From positions 620,001 through 684,000 of the forward strand of contig NC_033569.1 in NCBI RefSeq assembly GCF_001680005.1: a stretch of 64,000 nucleotides of DNA, read 5' to 3'. This document shows positions 54,202-64,000 of this stretch, one piece after another. The notes beneath the pieces were generated by a model that had not been told where the DNA came from, did not search any database, and was given only the letters and a program-made list of their open reading frames with translations. A program made the translations under genes and the position numbers. The DNA comes from Plasmodium coatneyi. Its lineage: Eukaryota > Apicomplexa > Aconoidasida > Haemosporida > Plasmodiidae. Within the stretch, counting starts at the first letter, position 1. Each line of letters begins with the position of its first letter.

Positions 54202-56283
54202 ATGTTGGATAAGGTAAGTGAGTAGTAAGTACAACATTATAAGCATTAACCTACGAACCTGTAGTACAGTACATGGATGGACGATGTATATAAAATATCT
54301 GTTTTTTCTCCTCCCTTCCCTTCCCTTTCTTTCTGTTTCATTGTGCAACATCCTTTTGGCTTATTTCTTCCTACTTTATATAAGTCATACACATGATAAT
54401 TTTATGCACAATTATTTGGTATTATTTCTTCGAGAATTAAAAAATATATATTATTGAAGAAAAAGGAAGGAAAGAAAAATAAAAATTCCCAATATTCACA
54501 CTTTAATAATCTTCACAGAAACAAACATAAACAAGGAAAAATTTTTGCATACACATACATACACTTCCTTTCCCCTCTTATATTGAATGTATGAATAAAC
54601 AGGAATTTGAAAAATAAGTTTACAATATACATCTGCACATAAAAAATGTCAGAGGTATGTAAGGAATAACACAGAAGGAAGGGAAGTGCTGGTCAACCAC
54701 CCCATCATTCCTTCCCTCCTGGTGCAATACAAACAAAAGTACATACAATGTGCACATAGAGGGGAGCACATATACACATGTCCATATACTTATATATATA
54801 TGTATGTACAGGTCTATGCATATATTCCACTTTTGGGCAACCATATTTACAGGAACCACTTTTAAAAGACTTACCTTCCCGTAAACAATTTTATGACGTA
54901 TTTGAAGGGTACACAGGAACATGTAATGATAATTGCGACGACAATATAAGTGGCCTTGAGGCATTAAAAACTATTATAAGAAATCCACTTGATGAAATTG
55001 TGAAGAGGGTCCGCTGGGTGTGCAAAATGTATAAGGACAAAGAGGAGTTCTATGGTGCATCTTGCTATTTCTTATACTTTTGGATAGGTAAAACATTATC
55101 CAAGAGTTTTCAAGATGGCAAGTTCGCAGGTAACCTAAATATTATTTGTTCAACACTAATGAAGAATATATATGAGAAACATGGATGTAAAAATATATGC
55201 GGTAATATTGACATTAAAACATTCAATGATAGAAAAACAGTGTTCGATTTTTGGTATGATCACAGTGCTATACGAATGCTGTTAAATAATAGTAAGTCCA
55301 TGGATACTGATAAATGTACAAACTATTTGGAGGACGTCATTGAATCATATAATAAAGTGAAAACACATTGTGAGAGCACCGGACAATCGCATGAATACTG
55401 CCAAAATTTTTGGACAAAAAATAAGGACGAAATTCAAAATAAACGAGTAGAATTGGAAAATAAATTAGCAGATTTACAACAAAGTATAGCGCAGCAAGCA
55501 CAATCCACAAAATCCAAACTAGACGAAGCTGTTCGTCAAGCAAATAAAGCTTCTTCTCTTTCTTCTGCTTTTGGTACCTTAGCACTAATGGAATTACCCC
55601 CACTCCTTTTCCTCGCATATAAGGTAAGAATTACAACAACAGTGGTGAAACATAAATAATAGTAATTAATCCATATTCCTTCCTTCCTTCCTCTTCCTTA
55701 GATCTTCCTTTTCTTCCTTAGACCTCCATTTCTTCTTTCCTTCCTTAGACCCCTTCCTTCCAACGCGAACAACCTTCCTTCAACCCTACCACAACCCTAA
55801 CAACCTTCCTTCAACCCTACCACAACCCTAACAACCTTCCTTCCACCTACCACCCCAACACAACCTCTCTTCCAACCTTCGTACCACCCTAACACCACCT
55901 TCCTTCCACCTACCACCACCCTAAGCAACATCCCTTCCACCTAGGAACATTCATTCTAACAACTTTCCTTCCACCTAACAACCCACCTACCACCTAACAA
56001 CCTTCCTTCCCTTTAGTATAAACCATGGTCTTCTTGGTTTGGTAACCACACTTCTGGAAATGGAGGAAGAAGAAGGAAGAAAGGATCAAACCGACGACAA
56101 CAATTTGACGAATTAACAGAGACTTCCACAGTGGACTTCAGAACAAGTTCGGAAGCAAGTTCCACAATGGACAATTCCACAGTACGTTCTACCGCATATA
56201 TTACACCGCCTACCAGGGGAGGGCGAACAAGAGCAAGCAATATGCCAGGTCACCAAGGGAATATAGGTTATGGCCGCATGTGA
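54202..56283 (+). CDS. kir: KIR-4: variant antigen of the KIR/PIR superfamily, single-module form
   Basis: Complete three-exon gene: exon 1 54202-54213 (MLDK, donor GTAAGT), exon 2 54853-55623 (acceptor TTACAG, donor GTAAGA), exon 3 56017-56283. All are phase 0, total 349 residues. Exon 2 opens EPLLKDLPSRKQFYDVF. It has SCYFLYFWIGKTL, several Cys pairs, and a Gln/Lys/Glu coiled helix, then KASSLSSAFGT and the membrane segment LPPLLFLAYK at the donor. The tail exon starts YKPWSSWFGNHTSG, is basic, then Thr/Ser-rich, and ends IGYGRM instead of IGYQNM. Its exon 2 is the same length as that of KIR-3 (771 bp), and the two share the same layout, pointing to an inverted duplication. Confidence 0.92.
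55674..56012. repeat. 31-bp pyrimidine-rich minisatellite in the last intron of KIR-4
   Basis: A unit containing CAACCTTCCTTCAACCCTAC starts at 55770, 55801 and 55832, 31 bp apart. It continues in decayed CCTTCCACCTACCAC form to the acceptor, preceded by CCTTCCTTAGACC repeats. It parallels the KIR-3 intron array when both are read on the coding strand. Confidence 0.9.
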
Positions 56284-57518
56284 TGTCCCCATTGAAGAAC
56301 ATAAGTAACAGCGAACTTCATAAAGTACAAGGGTAAAATGGTTTTTCTTTTTTCCTTCTTTTTATTTCATTACTTTTTTCCTTTTCGTTTGTATTGTATG
56401 AATAACTCTGCATTGGAAGAAGAAAAAGAATATACTCCCAAAGCGAAGCGGAAGAAAAGAGAAAAGTACTAACCTTTTCGGAAAATTATTTAGAGGAAAA
56501 AAATTATAAAAATAGAAATTTGTAAAAAAATTTCATGAGCACATTGGATCTTAAGTAAGGAAGTTACAAACAGATAAGGATAAAGTGAATAAAAATTTTT
56601 TCCTTTTGAACTTATATTCATTACACATGAGCGTAGAAGCTGTCATACAATACAAAAAAAAAAAAAAAAAAAAAAAAAAAAGGAAAAAAAAGAAGAGATA
56701 GAATAATTTCTTTATAAAAAAGGGGCACATGCAAATAAGGTTCAAATAAAAAATAGTGTTATGTGCATGTCCAAATGCTATAGGTTGGATTGAAGTACTT
56801 GACGAATTAAGCCGAATTTGGGAGGAAGGGAAAGAATTGCCCATTTCTATGCATGGCTTCAATGGTACAGTAAAAACAAAACTTAGAAAAGTTCCTTCCC
56901 ATCCCTCTTTTTTTTTGCGTTAACTATCCATGGGAGGACAACCTCTACTTGCACTACGCCTGCTTTGTGAGCAACTTCGTTCTTTTTATTTTTAGATCAG
57001 TCCGTATAATTAATGTCATCTCTTTGCTATATATTTGTATGACGAATGCACTAAATTCCTTTTTTCCAATAGAGCAGATTATTAGAAGACGATCTCTCTA
57101 GAGCCCCATGTAAATGGGGTCCACTCCTGTGCAAAAATATCAGAATTCTGAATTTTTGAAATATAAATTTTTCCCGAAAGAAGCGCATTTTTTACCTTGC
57201 GAACAAAATAATACCCTATAGGAATAGATGAAAGAATGCCTCTATGCACCCTAAACCTTGCAACGTGTATGTGATGAGTTAGGCACTCATCCTAGTACGT
57301 ATATCTGTGTCGACCTATATAAGGAAACCAATGATTCGCTAAACTGTGGATGGCATCACGTGTATGCCTTCACACTGCGCAAAACGCCTCATCCGATTTG
57401 CTACACTAAAAAATGAAAGGTTCTCCATGCCTGTGCTTTCCCACAAGTGGTACACACCTACACCCGGAAAAGTCAAATTCGCTTTTGGTGATTAAAAGAA
57501 AGCATTAACGTAAAGGCA
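56284..57518. other. Right boundary of the KIR island
   Basis: 1.2 kb between the KIR-4 and RING-gene 3' ends. It has an A run of 28 at 56,654-56,681 and a small hairpin CCCCATGTAAATGGGG at about 57,103-57,118. No gene seen. Confidence 0.55.
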
Positions 57519-58145
57519 TCAGCTATATCTGATCCTTACATATAGATACAAAACAATCTGAAGAACGATAATCTCATACAGTACGAAGAGAGCAATTAGC
57601 AGCACGTATGTAGCAGTAAAGTGAAAAACGACTGTAAAAATTATAATCACAACAAACGTTATAATTAAAAAAATTAGGTTAATGGAAAAAATATATTTGA
57701 AATGAAGAATAGGGATGCTGTTGTCATTCCCTTCGTTGTTCAAAATGGAGGCAATCGTTCTTAACAACTCATCCTGCAAGTATTCTTTATTGGTATTATT
57801 GTTAGCTATCCAATTAAAGTCCTTCTCGTCTTCTATTTTCGCAGTCCCAGTTTTACAAATGGTACATAATAATGGGTCTAACTTGTTCAGTCCTAAAATC
57901 TTCGACCGTAGGGAACTCAACTTTTGGGTTTTTCTCCAGCTGTACCAGCATCTCTTATGCACACAAGCTGTGCATACAGAACAACATGATATTAAATAGC
58001 AGTTTTCCAAATTTTCCTCTAAACATATGAAACAAAATAATTCTGCTTTTTCGTCCACTCCTTTACTCCTTTTGGTTCTATAGTGTTTTTGCTCCTTTGT
58101 TTGTATGTCACCAGAGAGTCTGAAATAGTTATCACTTCCTCCCAT
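57519..58145 (-). CDS. Membrane-anchored RING-CH (MARCH-like) E3 ubiquitin ligase
   Basis: 208 residues. A zinc-binding RING-CH-type domain lies near the N-terminus: C38-x2-C41, a Cys cluster at 54/55/58/61, H63-x2-C66 with the following Trp (RCWYSW), and C94-x2-C97. Two to three hydrophobic helices follow (about 150-205). RING-CH proteins with C-terminal membrane spans act as ubiquitin ligases for membrane proteins. The spacing C55-x7-H63-x2-C66 fits RING-CH, but the residue that would complete C-x-C is Ser53 with Cys54 next to it, so the ligand set is slightly unusual. The first ATG in frame gives a polar N-terminus with no signal peptide. The lack of a substrate-binding domain and its small size are normal for the family. 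Confidence 0.78.
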   Translation of the reverse strand: MGGSDNYFRLSGDIQTKEQKHYRTKRSKGVDEKAELFCFICLEENLENCYLISCCSVCTACVHKRCWYSWRKTQKLSSLRSKILGLNKLDPLLCTICKTGTAKIEDEKDFNWIANNNTNKEYLQDELLRTIASILNNEGNDNSIPILHFKYIFSINLIFLIITFVVIIIFTVVFHFTATYVLLIALFVLYEIIVLQIVLYLYVRIRYS

Positions 58146-58664
58146 TTAGCCGAACTAAGTGTTACTTAAAAAAAAAAAAAAAGAGCTTTCCCTGTCGAGC
58201 GTCCTCATGAGGGTGAGCATATTAAAGGTTTCTCTCGCGTAAACGTATGCAGCGTTTTGGTAATTACGCCTTGAGGGATGAACCCTGCATGGACAGATAT
58301 ATGCACACGCCTTGGGTACTGGAGAAGCAGAAAGGACTGACAGGGACAATAATGCTACATATTTTATTGCCCTTATTATTTTATGCGCCTGTTCTGATTC
58401 ACAACGTTTCTTCGCAAGTGGGGGTTATATATCTGGCTACGTCGTAAAGGTATCGAAGCGGTTTTTTCTGCGCTTCGAAAAGGGAGGTTGCTCTTCGTGG
58501 AGTCCAATATATTGACGCTTACAAGTTGAAAAAAAATCCGCATAAACGTGAACAAACTAATATATCCTCAGTAACTTGCAGGCATCCCCCAGCCGCAGTG
58601 ATACAAATGCGCGAGTTAAAAATTGGTCTCCCTGAGAAAAATGCCCCTCAGAGGAAACTTTCGC

Positions 58665-58695
<31 letters not shown>

Positions 58696-60229
58696 GAAGC
58701 TAAACAGGTTTAGCATGTAAAAGCGGAAATCAAGATGAACAAGCCAAAACGCGCTGCTAAAAAAAAAAAATTCTCCAACTTGCACGTTCTGCCTCGTTGC
58801 AAAGGGAATATTAATTTTGACACGTTGGGCATAATAAGACTTCTGTCGTCACTGAGCGAAGTATGGCGTTTCGGAAAAAATGCCATAAATGGCATATATT
58901 GACAAACGTGGCAAAACAGGTATGTTGCGAAGTGCGATTGCACCCGCCCCCGTGAGAGGAAAATTGCATGCTTTTCCAATTTGTCGGAAAAAACTGAACT
59001 CAGTTTTTATGGCTGATCGGGATTGATATGAAGAAGGTGGCACCCAACAGGGTTGCATCTTCTTTGCTCATGCCCCCCTGACGGATAACCAAATCGAATA
59101 TGTGCAGAGTGGCTCAGTTTTGTTCCACTGGTGAGGCGGATCTTTTCATTTTGGAAGCAACGTGAAAAGAGAAGAAAAAAAAAAGATGTTTATTAGGCCT
59201 TTTTGTTTTTTCCTATGAATGGGCTACTTCTATTGATTGTGAATAATTCCATGTGAGGCTGCTCGATTGACTAACAGAATGGGGGTGCACTGCCCTTTGT
59301 TCCCTTTGTTGAGTGACCATGGTTGTTCGACCAGCAAACATTATATACTGCTCAGTAGACCCAAATGACCGCCAGCACACGGTTATGAGAATTGGCTTCC
59401 CCTCATTGACCACACAAAGTAATTTCATTCGAAATGGCGGTCCACCAAATAGGCACCACTTGAGGAGACAATTTTAACGTAAAATGGCACTCAGACTGAT
59501 TTGCACTCCCAACCACAGCGGTTCACATTTCACCGGAAAAACGCACATTTAACCGTTTAGTTTGTCTAAAGATTTAAAAATCCCAGTCATCATATAAACA
59601 GTTTGGACTTATTCACAAATGTGTGGATAAAAAAAAGGACCAATTTGCTTTGCATCGAAGGAAAAAAAAAAAAAAAAAATAGGACGCAAAGCAATCGATA
59701 TGATGGTAATAGGAGAGAAAATGTAATGGGTAAGCACATCGCAAGGGATGGAAACGCGGCCAATTAGCCAAATGGAAAAACCGCGTAATCGCAAAATGGG
59801 GAATTTAAAAAAAAAAAAAAGAAGGCACAACTAATCAATGAATGCTCTTTAACATGCACACACAGATGGGAAGGAAATTGAAAAAAAGGAAAAGACGCAC
59901 TAAGGTAATAAATGCACGTAGGATAATATATGTACGTGTAAGCCCATTGATCCACACCTGCCCTATAATTCCATCCAACAACATGCGCGTGCATGCTCAT
60001 TAAATGGGCCGACCTACGTGACAAATTCCTGAGATCCTCCGCGCAGAAATGCAGTGGATCCACTCGAATGTGCAAATAAGCATTATCGAAAAGATCTGCA
60101 AACGGTTTCGGCACCGTTCACACAGCATTCGCGAAAAAATAAAAATGAAACGGAGGCACTCAATCAACGGGGGGGATAATTACAATAAATGAAATTGCAA
60201 CTTACAACGTTGCAATGTTGTGGATAGCC

Positions 60230-60260
<31 letters not shown>

Positions 60261-60568
60261 ACAGCACAGTGAGCTCGGAGACACACACCTGCATAGGCTG
60301 CAAAAATTGGACACGCGGGGACAAGCAAAATTTTACCACATCGATGGATCCTAGTGGGGGTTCATCAGATAACTCGCGCGTGCTCTATATAGGTACGCCT
60401 TTTCCTGCCGTATCTTCAATTATCCCTGTGTGCATATTTGCTCATGTGTGCGCATACACAAGAAGTTAGCCTTCTTCTCATTCCGCCCTATGGTCGCATG
60501 GAGTCGGTATGGTGGTTGCTTCGCGCAACAATTTCTTCACTTTTTAAGTGTCCCCCCACGTATTCAAT
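58146..60568. promoter_or_regulatory. Upstream region of the RING gene / 3' flank of the ApiAP2 gene
   Basis: 2.4 kb without a convincing gene. The left side is the RING gene promoter and the right side the ApiAP2 3' UTR. A runs at 58,165-58,178, 58,671-58,695, 59,661-59,678, 59,808-59,820 and 60,230-60,257. Short open frames here are not protein-like. Confidence 0.55.
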
Positions 60569-63500
60569 TCATAGCAACATGGAGGGCGTAATAATTCCGG
60601 GGTCCTCGGCCATGGAGTACTCGCAGAAGTTCTCCTTGTGGTCAAATGAAGGCAAAATGTCATTATGGATAAGGGAGTCTATCAGTACATACAGTTCGGC
60701 ATAGGGAAGATCTGTCGGCAAAATGCATCTCTGAATATAATCACCAAAAATGTTCAGGTAGGGAATAATTTGCTCCTCACTTTTGATGAGGGTTAAATAA
60801 TTTAAGTGGTGTTTTATACAAATTTTGTAAATATTGACATTTTTATGGAGCATTGGAATGTTTAATTCTAGGATGGTTTCCAGGTCATGCAGAATGAAGA
60901 GGATAGCATCTCTACAGAGATTTATTCTGGTATCCTTGGTTTCTATTTTGATAGGATTAATTTCGTTACTGCTACTACTGCTGCTGTTATTTTTAATAGG
61001 TAGTTCATTCGATCCTGAGTATTCATTTTTGTATTCATAGTTATTTAAATTATCTTCCCCAGTTTCTATGGTCATTTTATCATTCTTACACCAACTGTCT
61101 TCATCGCTATCATCGTTGGACGGTTTTTGTGAATTTCTAAATGCAATGGCTAACTTTCTTGCACCTTCGAAGCCGTATTTATTAACAGAGAAGATTCTTT
61201 CAATTCGCTTACATTTTTTGTATGCTTGTCCTACCCATCCCATTCTTTGTGGAGTCGAATTAAACCACACTCCTCTAACCTTTGGCATGTTCTTACTCAT
61301 GGATAGGTACTTTATTCGTAATTCTTCCACAGACGGTCGGCTAGTCTTGGCTGTCTTATTCACACAGTTGGGATTGGTAGTATTTTTTTTTTTTTTATTT
61401 ATAAATCTGTCCCATACTTCTCCCCTTATTCTTGCCTTTTTCCATTCGATTGCTAGCCTTTTCGCTTCTTCACACCCATGTTTTTTTACTGCGAAACTTT
61501 GGGCACATTTAACACCGTTTATTTTGTGTTCTCCAAACCATCTCTGTGAATTCTTATCGTAGTAAACTCCTGGGATTCTCTTCAGTTCATCATTTTCTTC
61601 CTTCATCATTCCTCCCTCTCCTTGCCCGTCTCCTTTTCTTGACACATTTTTTGTGTAACCTTGAGGGTTGTGTGTAGGGCAGTTCGGCAGCGTGCAGACG
61701 GATATGTCAATATCATTTTTTGTGCTCGACCCGGTGGGGTTAGATAGTTCGTTCGGGGCATCACTCGGAAAGCTGATAGTCCGCTCCGTAGCTGATCCGC
61801 CAACTGTGCCGCTAACCGTTTCACTAATTGCTCCATTAGCAGCCTCCCCTTCGAGTTGTTCCTCCTTCCCCGTTGGTGCCATTCCACCGCTGATCAACTC
61901 CTGACCAAATCCCTCTGACATGGTAATCTGGTCGGAGAAATTGGAGTTGCACATCTCTTCATCCTTCACCCGGACCATTCCATCATATATGTGGTTTCTG
62001 TTACTATTAACACCACTGTTTTCATCTTCCATATTATCATAATCCCCCATTCCCTGTGAGAGTCCTCCCAAACTTAAGTTCAAACTGTTGGTTCTGTTCA
62101 GCAAGAATTCATTTTCGCTCTTCACACCATTGGGATGCAGCATGTTATGTCTGATCTGGTGAGCCACGTCGGCCCCTTTATGATCCGAATGGGAGGAGGA
62201 TATTTCCTTCTTCAAGAAGCTTAAATATTTCCCATTCTCAGTGTGGTTCTTATTTTTATATCGGATCCTTTCATCAAATTGTGCGCTGTTAGACGCCGTG
62301 GCGTGTTCCTTTTCGTTGACTCTGTCTGCATACTCCTTCGCAGGGCCTTCCACGTGATCGTTATCATTGCCACTGCTGTTGTTGTTTGCATTGCTTGCAT
62401 GGTTTGTGTGATTCTCGCTGTGATCATCTTGACCGTGCACAACAAACCCGTTGGGAAAATTCGGGTTGCTGCTAAGCGCATCGCTTAATGGAGTTCCCTC
62501 ACCAACCACCAGCAAATCACTCTTCTCCCCATGCACCTTATTATCTCCCATTTTTTTATTCAAGTTAATAATATTTTTATTCCCTTTAATGACTTCCTTT
62601 GTGAGGTACTCCAAATTGACGGCAGCATTTTGAAGGGCATTTACCCCCTCAGCGTCATTCTGCCCATTCACACTCATAATATGATTCTTACTCTTTTGGT
62701 TCATCTTCTCATCGTTGCTGACGTCATGGTCTACCAACTTAATTGTTGTGCTGCTGCTGTCATTCATGCAGGTGGCGTATGTCGTCGGTGTGTTGTTGTA
62801 CAAATTGCCTAAATTCCTCTTGTCCGTTTTTTTTTTCTTCTTCTCATAAGAGCTGTAGTTATTTCTGCACATTTGTGAACTCATATTCATATTGCTGGGC
62901 ATGCTTTCATCCAAGTGAAATTTGCTTGTTAATGTGTTCGAAGAGAGTTCATTAAAACTGTAGTTGTTGGTGCTTCCCTTGAGGTTGTCATTGCTATAGC
63001 TGCTGCTCGTACTGGTACTTAGTAGGTTACTTGGAAAGTTCGAGTTCAGCTTAAAGTAGTTGTCGTTTACTTGTTTCAATTCGTTGCTTCGCATAATATC
63101 GGCTAAGTACATCTTCTGCTTTTTCTCATCATTTGTCAGATCATATTTCTTAATAAATATATCGTCAGATTTGTACCTGTTCATGGTACTTGACATTTCT
63201 CCCACTTCTTCATATTCGTTTCGCACGCTAACTAGACTCAGGTCTTCCTCCTCGGTGTCTGTTCTTTTTCTCGGGTACACACAGTTGTTCTCTTCAACGC
63301 GTGCGTGTGGTTCATCCTTCACGCTGACGTATTGCGCTGACTGCTTACCTTCGGGGTGAAACTTTCCGTTTAAAAATTCTTCACCGGTCCCGTTCGTTTC
63401 CCCACCAGCTGTGTATCCACTTCCGAGGCTGCTACCCCTGCCAACGTTGCTATACAAAAATATGCGGTCATCCACACTTTCCATTACCTCCTTTCCGTAT

Positions 63501-64000
63501 TTTTCCATCTCTTTGGTCATTTCACCCTTTCTCGTTGCTACTTTCTTCAGTTCATCGTGACCATTCTTCTCCACCTCATAATTTTTGGGTCGTTTTCCTC
63601 TCTTGACCGTTCTACCACCCAAGGGCCCCTTCGCCAGGCCCTGCTGCACCAAACTGTTATGTGTTACACTGCTAATGTTGTTGCTACTCATCTCGTCTAC
63701 GTAATTTCCTTCATTCTTGCTACTACTTACGGCGCTTTCGTTATCGACACCACTCATTCCATTTCTTGTACCCTCGTATGTCTCATACTTCTCGTTGATA
63801 TGTTCACCCCCCAATTGCAACGCTTCGTCTTCTCTAGCCCTTTGGTCCGTAATATTCATGCTTTTTTTGGATCTTTTTTTTTTTCTCTCTTTCGTACGAA
63901 CGTTTTTTGTGTCCTCCTTTCCATTTATTTGGTACAAGCGCGCCTTGCTCTCGTCATAAGAATAACCAGGGTTGCCCCCCAAATTGTGTTCCTGTTGGGT
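60569..64000 (-). CDS. ApiAP2 transcription factor with two AP2 domains and an ACDC domain (5' end outside window)
   Basis: The frame is open to the right edge, so the start codon lies beyond 64000; at least 1,143 residues are present. ApiAP2 proteins are the main family of sequence-specific transcription factors in Plasmodium. The first about 780 residues visible are Asn/Ser/Glu/Lys low complexity. AP2 domain 1 (about 61,425-61,590) reads RIPGVYYDKNSQRWFGEH...EEAKRLAIEW. AP2 domain 2 (about 61,125-61,293) reads KVRGVWFNSTPQRMGWVGQ...EGARKLAIAF. The C-terminal 110 residues (about 60,620-60,930), CRDAILFILHDLETIL to DSLIHNDILPSF, match the AP2-coincident domain mainly at the C-terminus (ACDC). 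From memory of gene order, the P. falciparum counterpart is on chromosome 12 near gyrase B. Target motif and stage cannot be read from this sequence. Confidence 0.92.
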   Translation of the reverse strand, partial: TQQEHNLGGNPGYSYDESKARLYQINGKEDTKNVRTKERKKKRSKKSMNITDQRAREDEALQLGGEHINEKYETYEGTRNGMSGVDNESAVSSSKNEGNYVDEMSSNNISSVTHNSLVQQGLAKGPLGGRTVKRGKRPKNYEVEKNGHDELKKVATRKGEMTKEMEKYGKEVMESVDDRIFLYSNVGRGSSLGSGYTAGGETNGTGEEFLNGKFHPEGKQSAQYVSVKDEPHARVEENNCVYPRKRTDTEEEDLSLVSVRNEYEEVGEMSSTMNRYKSDDIFIKKYDLTNDEKKQKMYLADIMRSNELKQVNDNYFKLNSNFPSNLLSTSTSSSYSNDNLKGSTNNYSFNELSSNTLTSKFHLDESMPSNMNMSSQMCRNNYSSYEKKKKKTDKRNLGNLYNNTPTTYATCMNDSSSTTIKLVDHDVSNDEKMNQKSKNHIMSVNGQNDAEGVNALQNAAVNLEYLTKEVIKGNKNIINLNKKMGDNKVHGEKSDLLVVGEGTPLSDALSSNPNFPNGFVVHGQDDHSENHTNHASNANNNSSGNDNDHVEGPAKEYADRVNEKEHATASNSAQFDERIRYKNKNHTENGKYLSFLKKEISSSHSDHKGADVAHQIRHNMLHPNGVKSENEFLLNRTNSLNLSLGGLSQGMGDYDNMEDENSGVNSNRNHIYDGMVRVKDEEMCNSNFSDQITMSEGFGQELISGGMAPTGKEEQLEGEAANGAISETVSGTVGGSATERTISFPSDAPNELSNPTGSSTKNDIDISVCTLPNCPTHNPQGYTKNVSRKGDGQGEGGMMKEENDELKRIPGVYYDKNSQRWFGEHKINGVKCAQSFAVKKHGCEEAKRLAIEWKKARIRGEVWDRFINKKKKNTTNPNCVNKTAKTSRPSVEELRIKYLSMSKNMPKVRGVWFNSTPQRMGWVGQAYKKCKRIERIFSVNKYGFEGARKLAIAFRNSQKPSNDDSDEDSWCKNDKMTIETGEDNLNNYEYKNEYSGSNELPIKNNSSSSSSNEINPIKIETKDTRINLCRDAILFILHDLETILELNIPMLHKNVNIYKICIKHHLNYLTLIKSEEQIIPYLNIFGDYIQRCILPTDLPYAELYVLIDSLIHNDILPSFDHKENFCEYSMAEDPGIITPSMLL

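Noticed and set aside
40711..56283. SICAvar genes
   Set aside because: SICAvar have many more exons with long Cys-rich blocks and a different conserved last exon; these have the KIR layout and tails.
58247..58720. Possible small gene upstream of the RING gene
   Set aside because: The frames overlap in different phases, one ends in a poly(A) Lys run, and none looks like a protein family.

Overview
The window is nuclear DNA of a malaria parasite of the simian/vivax clade. The best fit is Plasmodium knowlesi or its close relative P. coatneyi. Three things point there. The housekeeping genes are plasmodial: apicoplast gyrase B, FtsH1, a thiazole kinase, and an ApiAP2 factor with an ACDC domain. 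There are four genes with the layout of KIR (knowlesi interspersed repeat / PIR superfamily) antigens. They sit inside a chromosome beside internal arrays of degenerate GGGTT(T/C)A telomere repeat, as is known for P. knowlesi. Poly(dA:dT) tracts are abundant between genes. Family assignments come from reading motifs by eye; no search was run.

Left part (1-39,000), conserved core. In order: the 3' part of an unidentified gene (+); a two-exon WDR33/Pfs2 polyadenylation factor (+); a 3-hydroxyisobutyryl-CoA hydrolase-like crotonase (-); the HOPS/CORVET subunit VPS16 (+); a giant single-exon coiled-coil protein of about 5,350 residues (-); the membrane AAA+ protease FtsH1 (-); hydroxyethylthiazole kinase (+); apicoplast gyrase B (-); and a small coiled-coil protein (+) with a possible SKA1-like C-terminus. 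Most have one exon. GyrB and FtsH1 both serve the apicoplast. The rest cover mRNA 3'-end formation, endolysosomal traffic, thiamine salvage and acyl-CoA hydrolysis.

Middle part (39,000-57,500), an accessory antigen island. It carries two divergent KIR pairs. KIR-1 (-) and KIR-2 (+) are two-module genes that flank an inverted internal telomere repeat: a G-rich arm at 43,753-44,652, a short unique joint, and a C-rich arm at 44,768-46,403. That is the orientation expected of an end-to-end telomere fusion. KIR-3 (-) and KIR-4 (+) are single-module genes whose last introns hold pyrimidine-rich minisatellites. Every KIR exon boundary I resolved is phase 0, and all four tails share a start (Y....SWF) and an end (I.Y..M). 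T-rich repeats containing a GTGGACAATT core lie downstream of KIR-1 and, as reverse complement, downstream of KIR-2.

Right part (57,500-64,000), core resumes. It holds a membrane RING-CH (MARCH-like) ubiquitin ligase (-) and an ApiAP2 transcription factor (-) with two AP2 domains and an ACDC domain; the 5' end of the latter runs off the window. The KIR island therefore interrupts an otherwise ordinary housekeeping block. The first coding exons of KIR-1 and KIR-2 are not settled, and I saw no rRNA, tRNA or CRISPR.
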